The notes beneath the pieces were generated by a model, which saw only the letters and a program-made list of their open reading frames with translations, made no database searches and was not told the origin of the DNA. Below, in pieces: positions 32,552 through 41,785 of a DNA stretch of 64,000 bases (positions within the stretch are counted from its first letter, which is position 1; every line of letters starts with the position of its first letter). This DNA is from Hyphomicrobiaceae bacterium (GTDB lineage Bacteria; Pseudomonadota; Alphaproteobacteria; Rhizobiales; Hyphomicrobiaceae): positions 1-64,000 of the forward strand of contig JAKFWF010000024.1 in the NCBI GenBank assembly GCA_021730785.1, written 5' to 3'. Position numbers and translations under genes: made by a program.

Positions 32552-33261
32552 CGGTCGATACCGCCGAGCTGTCGCTTGAGCGCGTGCAAGCGCTGATCGG
32601 CCGCCACATCCCGCTGTACCGGACCAAGGCGCCGACCTACCACCGCACGTTGCTGCAATCGCTGCGCACGCTGTGGGACCCGGCGCACGCGCGCGTGCTC
32701 GACGTGGGCGGTGGCACGGGCATCATCGCGCAAGCCATGAAGGATTTGTTCGGCATCTCCCATGTGACCTCGGTCGACGTTGAGGATCGCTTCCTGAAGT
32801 CGCTCGATATCGAAACCCGGGTCTACGACGGCGCCAGACTGCCGTTCGCCGATGGCACGTTCGATGCCGTGACCTTCAGCAACGTGATGCACCATGTGCC
32901 GGTCGCGGTGCGGGCTGGCCTGCTGCGCGAGTGCGCCCGGGTCGTTGGCCGCGGGCCGATCTACATCAAGGACCACCTGGCCGGATCGCAGCTGGACCAC
33001 GCCCGGCTGTTCGTGCTCGACGCCATGGGGAACGTGCCGTTCGGCGGCATGGTCAAGGCCAGTTACCTGAGCGAGCGCGAGTGGCAGGATCTCGCGACTG
33101 GCTGTGGTTATCGCATCGAGCGCCGCGTCGGTGGCGCCTATCGCAGCGGCCTGTTCGAGCGGATGTTTCCCAATGCGCTCGAAGTGACGTTGCGCATGGT
33201 GCGAATGAAGGAAACAGCGCAGGCGATCCACACCGGAACCCAGATCATCCACACCACATAA
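32548..33261 (+). CDS. SAM-dependent methyltransferase, second
   Basis: A 237-residue class I methyltransferase. RVLDVGGGTGIIAQAM is motif I, VTSVDVEDRF motif II, and DAVTFSNVMHHVPVAVRAG the family's histidine-containing region, as in UbiE/Methyltransf_11 proteins. It begins in a 4-bp overlap with GtrA. Its last 124 bp run into the 3' end of the convergent membrane glycosyltransferase gene. The acceptor is unknown. Confidence 0.82.
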   Translation: MTVDTAELSLERVQALIGRHIPLYRTKAPTYHRTLLQSLRTLWDPAHARVLDVGGGTGIIAQAMKDLFGISHVTSVDVEDRFLKSLDIETRVYDGARLPFADGTFDAVTFSNVMHHVPVAVRAGLLRECARVVGRGPIYIKDHLAGSQLDHARLFVLDAMGNVPFGGMVKASYLSEREWQDLATGCGYRIERRVGGAYRSGLFERMFPNALEVTLRMVRMKETAQAIHTGTQIIHTT

Positions 33262-34568
33262 TGCTCGAACAGGAAGAACGTGTCGCGCGCGCGGAAATGG
33301 AAGCGCAAGTAGTAGAGCGGCGCCAATGCGGTCAGCATCAGCAGTGCGATCTGCGGCCGGATCGCCAGGAGCGGTAGCAGCCAGACTACGTACCAGGGAT
33401 AGACGGCCGGCGACAAAAACAGCACTGCGGCAACGATCAGCAGGGCGCGCTGGAGCAGATCTTGCGCCGTAGCAGTTGGACGCAGACTGATCGCCATTGC
33501 CAACACGCCGAGCAGGGTCGCCACCAGCACCCGCGCCATCGAACTCGCGGTCACGATGCCGGCAGCCGGCAAGGCGCCCAGTGCACTCTCAACGGCGATC
33601 TCGATCATGCCGTAGAGCGGCGCGCTGATGCGCCACGTACTGGCAAATGCAGTGACGCCAGCTTTGGGGCCGAGACCGGCGAGGATCATCGGCAGCGCGC
33701 ACAGAGCTCCAATGGCGAGCAGCACCAGGCCGCAGTGCGCGAGCCGTCGCCACTGTCCGAACAGGGGGCGCCAGATGAGCGGCAGCAGCAGGATCGGCCA
33801 GATCTTCGTGCCGGCGGCCAGCGCCAGGCTGCCGGTTGCCAGCACTGGGCGCCCCTTGAGCGACGACAGCAGCGCCAACAGCACGAACGGTGTCACCAGC
33901 GCATCCATATGGGCCGAGTTGAAGAGCTCCTTCAGGACGAGCGGGTTCCACCAGTAGATCGCGGACCAGGACGCAGGCAGGCTGGCTGATCGCAGAAGCG
34001 CGAGCAGCAGCACGAAGGTGGCCACGTCGGCGGTAAGGATTACGGCCCGCCAGGCCGTGAGGCTCCAAGGGTTCAGGGCATGCGCCAGGGCGAAGAACCC
34101 CTGCGCCACGGGCGGGTAGATCGTCGTGAACCGAGGGTGCCCGATTGCACCTGTGATGGGGCCAGCCTTCTCAGCCAGCCGACGCAAGGGCTGGTCCGGC
34201 GGCAGGTTTGCGACGTCGGCCGGCGCGACCGCATACGGGTTCAGGCCGCGCGCCGTTACCCCACCATCCCACAAATAGCGCTGGTAGTCGTTTTCGAGGA
34301 TCGGCTCGCTGGCGAACAATGTCAGGCGTGCGATCAGTCCTGCGACCAGTATGATTCGGACGATTGACCGGAGGCTGTGTGATGACCCCGGCCGCAGCAA
34401 GATCACCACGCCTGCCAGATACACTATGCCTGCCAGGCAAAGCCCGAGCGTCAGCCCCCGGATCGGCATCTCGATTATGGCGATGTCGTCGTTGAACGTC
34501 CCGGACTGTGCCGTTATAAAAACCGCGAATGCGACGACCAGACCACCCGCGGTCAACCACGGCTGCAT
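33138..34568 (-). CDS. polytopic glycosyltransferase, GT87/DUF2029-like mannosyltransferase type
   Basis: A 476-residue membrane protein with about 11 hydrophobic segments. The first periplasmic loop carries the conserved ENDYQRYLWDGGVTARGLNP, typical of lipid-phosphate-mannose-using GT-C enzymes (GT87 and relatives), with the D of NDY as likely base. It would use a lipid-linked sugar made by the GT2 enzyme. ATG at 34568 is chosen because upstream residues are Arg/Ala-rich and unlike a membrane protein start. The C-terminus overlaps the convergent methyltransferase gene by 124 bp, so one of the two ends may be annotated too long, or the overlap is real. Confidence 0.75.
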   Translation of the reverse strand: MQPWLTAGGLVVAFAVFITAQSGTFNDDIAIIEMPIRGLTLGLCLAGIVYLAGVVILLRPGSSHSLRSIVRIILVAGLIARLTLFASEPILENDYQRYLWDGGVTARGLNPYAVAPADVANLPPDQPLRRLAEKAGPITGAIGHPRFTTIYPPVAQGFFALAHALNPWSLTAWRAVILTADVATFVLLLALLRSASLPASWSAIYWWNPLVLKELFNSAHMDALVTPFVLLALLSSLKGRPVLATGSLALAAGTKIWPILLLPLIWRPLFGQWRRLAHCGLVLLAIGALCALPMILAGLGPKAGVTAFASTWRISAPLYGMIEIAVESALGALPAAGIVTASSMARVLVATLLGVLAMAISLRPTATAQDLLQRALLIVAAVLFLSPAVYPWYVVWLLPLLAIRPQIALLMLTALAPLYYLRFHFRARDTFFLFEHYVVWMIWVPVWIACAVSFIRTMRNVTSSALGNIRSNRPLR

Positions 34569-34602
34569 CAAACGGCGGGCTCGCTGGAACCGCGTCGGTC
34601 CA

Positions 34603-34761
34603 TCAGCTTCCCCGCTCGACCGGAGGACCGCCTGGCCCCCAGCCGCCGCCGCCTCCGCCAGAGCCAGCCGTGCACCCAGCCAGCAACCCCGCCGTGGCAA
34701 GAGTAGCGATCAAAACGACCATTACGACCAGGCGCCGTGGACTAAGGTCTGTGCTCGTCAT
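34603..34761 (-). CDS. small lipoprotein, 52 aa
   Basis: A 52-residue protein with a lipoprotein signal: a charged start (LSPRRL), a hydrophobic core (VVMVVLIATLATAG) and lipobox LLAGC. The mature part is only about 24 residues of Gly-rich sequence (AGSGGGGGGWG and further). GGAGA lies 7 bases before the ATG. It is 34 bp upstream of the polytopic glycosyltransferase gene and probably co-transcribed. It is too short to have a known domain. Confidence 0.6.
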   Translation of the reverse strand: MTSTDLSPRRLVVMVVLIATLATAGLLAGCTAGSGGGGGGWGPGGPPVERGS

Positions 34762-34975
34762 TTGCTGTCTCCGTTCAGGTCGTCCCGAAAGCACACACAA
34801 TCAGTCCGTAGCAGGAACCTGGCTGCCCAACAGCTCCGTTCCGTCTTCCATCAACACTCAACTTCTTGTCATTGCGACAGCATAGGGCGATCCTCCGAAG
34901 GATCGGACAGCGATCCACCGGTCACGGTCCAGTGAATTGATCGTGACGGTGCCTCGCAGCTCGTGCCGGTGTTCG

Positions 34976-36724
34976 TCACCGCCGCCGCAGCAGCCGACGG
35001 CACTCCTCGCTCTCGACCAGGGTCCGCACCTTCTGCATCTGGGCCCAGGCTGGATGCGTCGTCGGATCGGTGTACTGCACGCCGAATTTCGCCGCGTCCC
35101 GCCCGTCGAACATGGCGACGCGCATGCGGGCACAAAGCTCGCGCGTCAGCGCCTCGTCGAGTTCGCCGATGTCGAAGACGAGCGGCCGGTTGCGCAAAAA
35201 CGGATCATTGCGCACGAAGTCGATGCCGTAGTAGGCGCTCACCGTCTCGACCACGACCGCCTCGGCGTCGATCTTCGCAATCGCCGCCTGGGCCCGGGCA
35301 AAAGGCGCGATGTGGGCGTGCATCTGCGCCGCATGCAGCGGCAGCAGGATGAGACCCGAAGCCGCCGTCAAGATGAAGACCAGCGGGACGAGCGAACGCC
35401 GGCCGGATGCCGCCGTCAGCGCCATCCAGCCTTGCGCACCGAGCAGGGCCGCCCCGCCGATCAGGCCGTGCACATAGCGATAGCCCCAGCCGATATCCTG
35501 GTTGGGCAGCAGGATGAACATGGCGACAATCGTCAGCAGGATGCCAGCCGCCAGCGATCGCAAAACGCCCTTCAGCTGCCAGGCCATCGCGACGCCGGGG
35601 ACGAGCAGGATCAGCAGGAGTGGGTTCTGCCAGGCAGCGAACCGCAGCAGGTTCTGCGCCATGGTCTCCAGGCCGTAGAAGCTGAAGAACTGCAGCAGCG
35701 CCGTCACCCGGCTGATGAAGTAGGCAACGCCAACCCCGCCGCCGGCCTTGGCCTCGGGCATGATGCCGTGGCCGCTGAGCAGGAGTTGCCAGTAGACGAT
35801 CCAGAACACGCCGATCGCCGCATAGCTCGCGATGTAGAAGCCCGCCGTCCGCCAGCGCCGTTCCAGCAGCAGCTGCACGATGAAGGGCGCGACGAACAGG
35901 GGATGAAAGAGAATCTGGTGCAGGCCGGTCGCGAGGAACCCGGTCGCGACGCAGCAGGCGTGGCCAGCTCTCGTGTTGCGCACAAACAGCCACAGCCAGA
36001 TCATGTTCAGCGCCAGGTGCGTGCTCATCGCAAACGGCGTCATCGCCATGCACAGCACCTGCGAGGAGGTGGCGGCCAGGATCACGGCGAGCGCCTGCGC
36101 ATCGAGCCGCTCTGGCCACAGCCGTCGCGCGACGCCATGCAGGGCTGCGAGCGCCATCATGACGATGATCGCATTGATCAGCGCGCCGTTGAAAACTTTG
36201 CCAAGCACTGCGCGCACGGCCGCGTTGCCCGGCAGATAGGTCGACACCCAGGCGACGTGGCCGGGAACGGGCAGGCGGAAATCGGGATGGAGGGCTGGCA
36301 CGAACGGGCGCCACTCGGGCGCAACGGGCGCGAGTAGCCGGCCGCTGCCGAAAATCTCGGCGTCGAACAGTGCCATCATCTCGTCGCGCGAGATGGCGAA
36401 GTCGAGCGCGACGAAGCGCGTGCCGAGCGCGGCGATCACGCCGGCGCCGAGGATGACGAGGGACACCGCGCGCGGCTGTGCGGCAGCGAACCCGCCTGCC
36501 CACTTCTCAGCCCGACCCGCCAAGGCAGCCGGCAGTCCCCACCACGCGATGGCCAGCAGCAGCGCGCAGGTGAGGACCAGGACCGGCAGATCCTGCTGCA
36601 GCATCAAATTCCGCGTCAGGACGAACTGCGGGGTCAGATGCAGGCACTGGATCGCCAGAACGGCGAGCAGGGTGAGTGCCACGCCCGCGAGCAGGCGCTT
36701 CAGGGGGGCAGGCAATCTCAACAT
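34976..36724 (-). CDS. polytopic membrane glycosyltransferase, ArnT/PMT-like
   Basis: A 582-residue membrane protein with about 12 hydrophobic segments. The first large periplasmic loop contains FAISRDEMMALFDAEIFGSG, where the acidic pair after the first segment is the likely catalytic site in GT-C glycosyltransferases of the PMT/ArnT type, and STYLPGNAAVRAVLG follows. A soluble periplasmic tail (residues about 480-582) ends the protein. It belongs to the same glycan region and would transfer a sugar from a polyprenyl carrier to an exported acceptor. Family membership is by pattern, not by close identity. Confidence 0.7.
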   Translation of the reverse strand: MLRLPAPLKRLLAGVALTLLAVLAIQCLHLTPQFVLTRNLMLQQDLPVLVLTCALLLAIAWWGLPAALAGRAEKWAGGFAAAQPRAVSLVILGAGVIAALGTRFVALDFAISRDEMMALFDAEIFGSGRLLAPVAPEWRPFVPALHPDFRLPVPGHVAWVSTYLPGNAAVRAVLGKVFNGALINAIIVMMALAALHGVARRLWPERLDAQALAVILAATSSQVLCMAMTPFAMSTHLALNMIWLWLFVRNTRAGHACCVATGFLATGLHQILFHPLFVAPFIVQLLLERRWRTAGFYIASYAAIGVFWIVYWQLLLSGHGIMPEAKAGGGVGVAYFISRVTALLQFFSFYGLETMAQNLLRFAAWQNPLLLILLVPGVAMAWQLKGVLRSLAAGILLTIVAMFILLPNQDIGWGYRYVHGLIGGAALLGAQGWMALTAASGRRSLVPLVFILTAASGLILLPLHAAQMHAHIAPFARAQAAIAKIDAEAVVVETVSAYYGIDFVRNDPFLRNRPLVFDIGELDEALTRELCARMRVAMFDGRDAAKFGVQYTDPTTHPAWAQMQKVRTLVESEECRRLLRRR

Positions 36725-36804
36725 GGTAAAGTGGTCCCGCGCGGCCTCAGTCGATCGTCACAGCCCTCTACACGCCCTGGCCGACCGGCACGATGCTGGT
36801 GATC

Positions 36805-38364
36805 CTACAATTTGACCTGGATCAGATTGGGGCCACCGGATTGCAAGCCTGCGGCAAAGGCCTTTGCGAGCGTTTCGCAATCATCGGCGCGCGTTGCCGC
36901 AACGCCCATGCCGCGGGCAAGCGACACCCAGTCGATGTCGGGGCGGCCGATGGTGAGCATGTCGATCGCGCGCGGTCCGGGGTTTCTCACCCCCACATTG
37001 GTGAGTTCGCCGCGCAGGATATTATAGGTGCCGTTGGCGAAGATCATGATCGTGACGTCCTGGGCTTCCCGCGCCATCGTCCACAGGGCCTGGATCGTAT
37101 ACATGGCGCTGCCGTCGCCGATGAGAGCGACCACCTTGCGATCCGGGCATGCGACCGCAGCTCCAACCGCCACCGGCAAGCCGAAGCCGATCGAACCGCC
37201 GCGATTGTTCAGCCAGTCGTGCGGGGGGGCTCCCGCCGTCTCGGGAAAGAAATTGCGGCCGGTGCTTACGCTCTCGTCGATCACGATGGCATTCTCGGGC
37301 AGCAGTGCGCCGAGGATCGAGGCGATGGCAGCCGGCGTGATGGCGCCGGTCGGCAGGGCCGGACGCCGCGCGGCGGCAACGTGCGCCGGCGGTGTGCGCA
37401 ACGCGCCGACTTCGATTGCAAGCGCCTCCAAAGCGGCTTCGAGATCATCCTCGACGCCGGCAAGCTTGGTTGAACGCGCGCCTTGGGGCATCAGCACGCT
37501 CGGCTTGTTGGGGTAGGCGAAGAACGCGACAGGCTCGCGCGCGCCAACCAGCACGAGATTGCCGGCCGCGGCCACTACGCCAAGCGCTTTGTCGACGACA
37601 TAGGGGATGCGCTCGCCCTGCACGCGGCCCGCGCCCCGCTCGAGCCGCGTGTTGAACCCTTCCGTGAGCAGCCCGCAGCCGGTCTTGGCAGCGATCCGGC
37701 CGGCGAGTTCGAGGCAGGTGTGACGCAGGGCACGGTCGCCCAGCAGCAAGGATGCCCGTTGGCCGCCGCGCAGCATGGCGGCTGCTGCCTGCACCGCCAC
37801 CTCGCTGACCTTGCCGGGCGGCGTGCGCGGCGCAACCTCGGCGATGCCATCGGCCATGCCCCAGGCGGTGTCGGCCGGCAGGATGAGGGTTGCGATCTGC
37901 CCCGGAGTTTGCCGTGCCGCGGCAATGGCGAGCGCACCGTCGGCGGCCAACGTGCGGGCGCTGGCTGATGACTTCACCCAGTGCGACATGGGCGCAGCGA
38001 CGCCTGCGATGTCGGAGGTCAACGGCGCGTCGTGGGCAATGTGGTGGGTTGCGTGCTCGCCGACGATGTTGACGATGCCGACGTTGGCTTTCTTGGCGTT
38101 GTGCAGGTTGGCAAGGCCATTGGCGAGACCAGGCCCCAAGTGCAGCAGGGTCGAGGCCGGTTTGTCGGCCATGCGGTAGTAGCCGTCGGCAGCGCCCGTC
38201 ACCACGCCCTCGAACAGGCCGAGGATGCAGCGCATGCCGGGGATCTTGTCGAGGGCAGCGACGAAGTGCATTTCCGACGTGCCGGGGTTGGTGAAGCACA
38301 CGTCGACGCCGCCCGCCAGCAAGGTGCGCACCAGGCTCTCAGCGCCGTTCATCTCGTTCGACAT
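36805..38364 (-). CDS. thiamine-pyrophosphate enzyme, acetolactate synthase/benzoylformate decarboxylase-like
   Basis: A 519-residue TPP enzyme. The N-terminal domain shows GVDVCFTNPGTSEMHFVAAL and LFEGVVTGAADGYYRM, including the catalytic Glu. The C-terminal domain has the TPP/Mg motif ALIGDGSAMYTIQALW continuing to NGTYNIL. It lacks the FAD-binding signature segment of true acetolactate synthases and is closer in length to benzoylformate decarboxylase-type enzymes. It is divergent from a Liv-type ABC operon, so it probably cleaves or condenses a 2-oxo acid derived from the imported compound. The substrate cannot be fixed from sequence. Confidence 0.8.
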   Translation of the reverse strand: MSNEMNGAESLVRTLLAGGVDVCFTNPGTSEMHFVAALDKIPGMRCILGLFEGVVTGAADGYYRMADKPASTLLHLGPGLANGLANLHNAKKANVGIVNIVGEHATHHIAHDAPLTSDIAGVAAPMSHWVKSSASARTLAADGALAIAAARQTPGQIATLILPADTAWGMADGIAEVAPRTPPGKVSEVAVQAAAAMLRGGQRASLLLGDRALRHTCLELAGRIAAKTGCGLLTEGFNTRLERGAGRVQGERIPYVVDKALGVVAAAGNLVLVGAREPVAFFAYPNKPSVLMPQGARSTKLAGVEDDLEAALEALAIEVGALRTPPAHVAAARRPALPTGAITPAAIASILGALLPENAIVIDESVSTGRNFFPETAGAPPHDWLNNRGGSIGFGLPVAVGAAVACPDRKVVALIGDGSAMYTIQALWTMAREAQDVTIMIFANGTYNILRGELTNVGVRNPGPRAIDMLTIGRPDIDWVSLARGMGVAATRADDCETLAKAFAAGLQSGGPNLIQVKL

Positions 38365-38640
38365 CGGGGTGCACTCTCCAGGTCAGGCAGCAGGCTGCGG
38401 GCACGGCGATGATCCTATGATGAACTGGAGAGCTGTGAAAGCGGTGTGCTGCGGTCAGCTGCCGTGTCGAGACTGCGGGACCGCTGGCCGGCAGCGTCGA
38501 GAGTTGGTCAAAGGTTGTGCTTCACCCTGGCACCGTGAGCGTCTAGCTTGGCTGGCAATTGGCTGTGCTAGAGTGTCGCTGGCATTCTAGTTCCAACAAA
38601 CAGCACCCCGAAGCGGGACCAATTCCACCAGGAGGGAACA

Positions 38641-39831
38641 ATGACGCATATGACCAAAGGCACCCTGTCGCGCCGCAAGCTGATCAAGGGCGCAGCCGCC
38701 CTCACGGCCGCAACCGCCGTGCCGACGGGCTGGGCCATCGCCCAGGCCAAGCCGCTGAAGGTCGGGTTGATGCTGCCGTACTCGGGCACCTTCGCGCAAC
38801 TGGGCGAGAACATCACACATGCGATCGAAATGGTAATCGCGGAGAGGAACGGCAAGTTTGGCGGCCGCGAAATCCAGATCATCAAGCTCGATGATGAATC
38901 AAAGCCCGAATTAGGCCCTCAGAACGCCGACCGCATGGTCAAGCGCGACAACGTCGACGTCTTGATCGGCACCGTGCACTCGGGCGTGCAACTGGGCATC
39001 CACAAGGTGGTCAAGGAGAGCGGCACGCTGTGCATCGTGCCGAACGCGGGCGCCGTCGGCGTCACGCGTGAGTTGTGCGCGAAGAACGTGTTCCGCATGT
39101 CGTTCTCGAACTGGCAGCCGGCCTATGGCATGGGCCTCGCGCTCGGCAAGCGCGGCGTGAAGAAGGCTGCCTGGATCACCTGGGACTATGCGGCAGGCGC
39201 GGAAAGCGGCGCCGGCTTCAAGGAGGGTCTGGAGAAAGCCGGCGGACAGGTCGTCGCGACGCTGACCTTGAAGTTCCCGGAGACAAACTTCCAACCGTTG
39301 CTCGCTCAGATCCCAGGTCTCGGCGTTGAAGCCGTCGGCGCCTTCTTTGCGGGCGGTGGAGCCGTGCAATTCGTGAAGGAATATGCGGCAGCCGGCATCA
39401 AGGTGCCATTGTGCGGCTCGGGCTTCCTGACCGAAGGCGTGCTTGGCCCACAAGGTGCAGCTGCCGAAGGCGTCGAGACGGCGCTGCATTATGGCGATGG
39501 CATCGACAACCTGAAGAACACGGCGTTCCGTGCGGCCTTCAAAGCCAAGGCCGGCCGCGAGGCCGACGTGTACGCGGTGCAGGGCTATGATTCAGCCCAG
39601 CTGCTGGTGATCGGTCTCGAAGCCGTCAAAGGCAACATGGAGGACGAAGCTGGCCTCTACAAGGCGATGCGGGCGGCCAAGATCGATTCGCCGCGCGGTC
39701 CGGTATCGCTGTCGCCATCGCAAGATGTCGTCCACAACATCTATCTGCGCAAGGCGACCGGCGGCTTGAACAAGGTCACCGGCATCGCCGCCGAGGCGCT
39801 CGCTGATCCGGGCACGGGATGCAAGGTGTGA
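38641..39831 (+). CDS. branched-chain amino acid/amide-type ABC substrate-binding protein
   Basis: A 396-residue LivK-type periplasmic binding protein. The leader contains SRRKLIKGAAALTAATAVP, a Tat-like signal, with cleavage after AIAQA. The mature part opens KVGLMLPYSGTFAQLGENIT, typical of the type I periplasmic fold, and DVDVLIGTVHSG and YDSAQLLVIGLEAVKG follow. AGGAGG precedes the ATG. Ligands in this family include branched-chain amino acids, amides, urea and aromatic acids; the divergent TPP enzyme hints at an aromatic or keto acid (inference). Confidence 0.87.
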   Translation: MTHMTKGTLSRRKLIKGAAALTAATAVPTGWAIAQAKPLKVGLMLPYSGTFAQLGENITHAIEMVIAERNGKFGGREIQIIKLDDESKPELGPQNADRMVKRDNVDVLIGTVHSGVQLGIHKVVKESGTLCIVPNAGAVGVTRELCAKNVFRMSFSNWQPAYGMGLALGKRGVKKAAWITWDYAAGAESGAGFKEGLEKAGGQVVATLTLKFPETNFQPLLAQIPGLGVEAVGAFFAGGGAVQFVKEYAAAGIKVPLCGSGFLTEGVLGPQGAAAEGVETALHYGDGIDNLKNTAFRAAFKAKAGREADVYAVQGYDSAQLLVIGLEAVKGNMEDEAGLYKAMRAAKIDSPRGPVSLSPSQDVVHNIYLRKATGGLNKVTGIAAEALADPGTGCKV

Positions 39832-39833
39832 GA

Positions 39834-39931
39834 AGTAAGTAGCGAGTAGCGAGTAGCCAATAGGAGGACTGTGAATTCCGATTGCAAATTGGGGCCACGC
39901 TCTATTCGCTATTCGCTATTCACTATTCGCA
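39834..39931. repeat. GCGAATAG-type tandem repeats in inverted arrangement
   Basis: The left side has GTAGCGA repeated (GTAGCGAGTAGCGAGTAG then CCAATAG) at 39839-39862. The right side has CTATTCGCTATTCGCTATTC and more at 39902-39930. The two blocks are roughly complementary (GCGAGTAG against CTATTCGC), so the transcript could fold into a long stem between the binding-protein and permease genes. Such short-unit repeats occur dispersed in intergenic DNA of related genomes. Confidence 0.65.
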
Positions 39932-39938
39932 CTCTCCC

Positions 39939-40799
39939 ATGAACCTCCTCGCCCAGCTTCTGAACGGCCTGCAATATGGCCTGCTGCTGTTCCTCATTGC
40001 CAGCGGGCTTACGCTCGTCTTTGGCGTGCTCGGCGTGATCAACCTCGCGCACGGCTCGCTGTTCATGGTGGGTGCCTACCTGGCCTATGTGATTGCCAAG
40101 ACCACCGGCGCACTGTGGCTCGCGCTGCCGGCTGGCTTGATCGGCGGCATCATGCTGGGTGCGGGCCTGGAGCGCTTCCTGTTCCGCCATTTCTACCATC
40201 GCGAACACCTGGACCAGGTGCTGCTGACGTTCGCGCTGATCCTGCTGTTCGAGGAAGGACGGTCGTTTCTGCTTGGCAACGATTTCCATTCGGTGCCGGT
40301 GCCGGCCCTGTTCGATTTCTCGATTCCCGTGGCGCCGGGCTTCAGTTATTCCGCCTACCGCTTCTTCGTCATCGGCTGTTGTCTCGCCCTTGGCGCGGCG
40401 CTCTATCTGTGGATCGAGCGCACCCGGATGGGCGCGATCATCCGTGCGGCGGCCGAGAAGCCCGAGATGGTCGACGTCATCGGCATCGATGCGCGGCGTG
40501 TTCACATGGTGGTGTTTGCGATCGGCACGGCACTCGCTGTGATCGCGGGCGCCTTGGCCGCTCCTCTGTACTCGGTCTATCCTGGCATCGGCGATGGCTT
40601 CCTGATCATTTCCTTTGTCGTCGTCGTCATCGGCGGGCTCGGTTCCGTCTCGGGCGCGTTCTGGTCGGCGCTGCTGATCGGCATGGTCGATACGCTGGGC
40701 AAGGCCTACATGCCGGCGGTCGCCGGGCTCGCGATCTATGTGCTGATGGCGGCCGTCCTGCTGGTGCGGCCGAGCGGCCTGTTCGGGCAGCGTGCATGA
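39939..40799 (+). CDS. Liv-type ABC permease (LivH)
   Basis: A 286-residue permease with about eight membrane segments, starting MNLLAQLLNGLQYGLLLFLI. GLTLVFGVLGVINLAHGSLF is the signature of LivH proteins, and GIDARRVHMVVFAIGTALAV the region contacting the ATPases. The ATG follows directly on the GCGAATAG repeats, and no good ribosome binding site is seen, so its translation may depend on the repeat structure. It overlaps the next permease by 4 bp. Confidence 0.88.
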   Translation: MNLLAQLLNGLQYGLLLFLIASGLTLVFGVLGVINLAHGSLFMVGAYLAYVIAKTTGALWLALPAGLIGGIMLGAGLERFLFRHFYHREHLDQVLLTFALILLFEEGRSFLLGNDFHSVPVPALFDFSIPVAPGFSYSAYRFFVIGCCLALGAALYLWIERTRMGAIIRAAAEKPEMVDVIGIDARRVHMVVFAIGTALAVIAGALAAPLYSVYPGIGDGFLIISFVVVVIGGLGSVSGAFWSALLIGMVDTLGKAYMPAVAGLAIYVLMAAVLLVRPSGLFGQRA

Positions 40800-41785
40800 A
40801 CGAACAAACGCGCCTGCTGCCGCACTCCCGGCTCGGATGGCTGCTGCTGGCGGCGCTGTTGGCATGCCTTGTCGCGGCGCCGCACTTCGTTTCAATCTAC
40901 CACACCGAGTTGATCACCACCGCGATGATCGCCGCCATGCTGGCACTCTCGCTGCAACTGCTGGTCGGCGGTACCGGGCTGGTCAGCCTCGGTCACGGCG
41001 CGTTCTACGGGCTTGCCGCCTACGTGGTGTATCTGATCTCGCCCGAAGCAGCCGCCCGGCCGATCTGGCAGACTTTGCCGGCGGCGATGCTGGTGGCCGG
41101 CCTCGCCGCGTTGCTCGTCGGCTCGCTGTCGTTGCGCACCAAGGGCTTCTTTTTCCTGATGGTGACACTCGCCTTCGGGCAGATGATCTTCTTCGTGTTC
41201 CACGACACCAAGCTCGGCGGCGGCACCGATGGCGCCTATCTCGGCAAGCCGCTGATCCAGGCGTTCGGCGCGAGCCTCGATCTGCCCCGCCGCCAGCGGC
41301 CGCTTGGTCCCTACTACGTGGCGCTGATCCAGCTGACACTGATGTATGTGGGCCTTGCACTGCTGATGCGCTCGCTGTTCGGGCGCATCCTGGAGGGTAT
41401 CCGCGCCAACGAACATCGCATGCGCGCGATTGGCTTCGACACCTACCGCTATAAACTTACAACCTTTGTCATCGCCGGCATGCTGGCGGGTGCGAGCGGC
41501 CACATGTGGGCCATGCATCGAGGCTTTGTAAATCCGGAATTGATCAGCTGGCACAAGTCGGCGGAAGCCTTGCTCATGATCCTGCTGGGTGGGCTTGGCT
41601 CGCTCGCCGGGCCGATCGTCGGTGCGCTGGCCTACACGGCGCTGGGCGAGTTTTCCCAGCTCGTCACCGAGCGCAAGCTGCTGGTCGAGGGCCTCGTCAT
41701 ACTGGCGGTGGTGCTGGTTTTGCCGCGTGGGCTGACGGGACTTGCCCGCCGGCGCAAGGCAGCGGAGCTCGGTCCCGATGGATGA
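40796..41785 (+). CDS. Liv-type ABC permease (LivM)
   Basis: A 329-residue permease with about nine membrane segments. LALSLQLLVGGTGLVSLGHG is the LivM counterpart of the LivH signature, and GIRANEHRMRAIGFDTYRYK the cytoplasmic coupling loop with the conserved E-x-R-x-x-A-x-G. Its ATG overlaps the LivH stop (ATGA), and its stop overlaps the LivG start by 8 bp. With LivH it forms the membrane channel for the compound bound by the upstream binding protein. Confidence 0.88.
   Translation: MNEQTRLLPHSRLGWLLLAALLACLVAAPHFVSIYHTELITTAMIAAMLALSLQLLVGGTGLVSLGHGAFYGLAAYVVYLISPEAAARPIWQTLPAAMLVAGLAALLVGSLSLRTKGFFFLMVTLAFGQMIFFVFHDTKLGGGTDGAYLGKPLIQAFGASLDLPRRQRPLGPYYVALIQLTLMYVGLALLMRSLFGRILEGIRANEHRMRAIGFDTYRYKLTTFVIAGMLAGASGHMWAMHRGFVNPELISWHKSAEALLMILLGGLGSLAGPIVGALAYTALGEFSQLVTERKLLVEGLVILAVVLVLPRGLTGLARRRKAAELGPDG

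Noticed and set aside
36805-38364. Annotation as acetolactate synthase large subunit IlvB
   Set aside because: Too short, lacks the FAD-binding region typical of IlvB and has no IlvN neighbour; context is a transporter.
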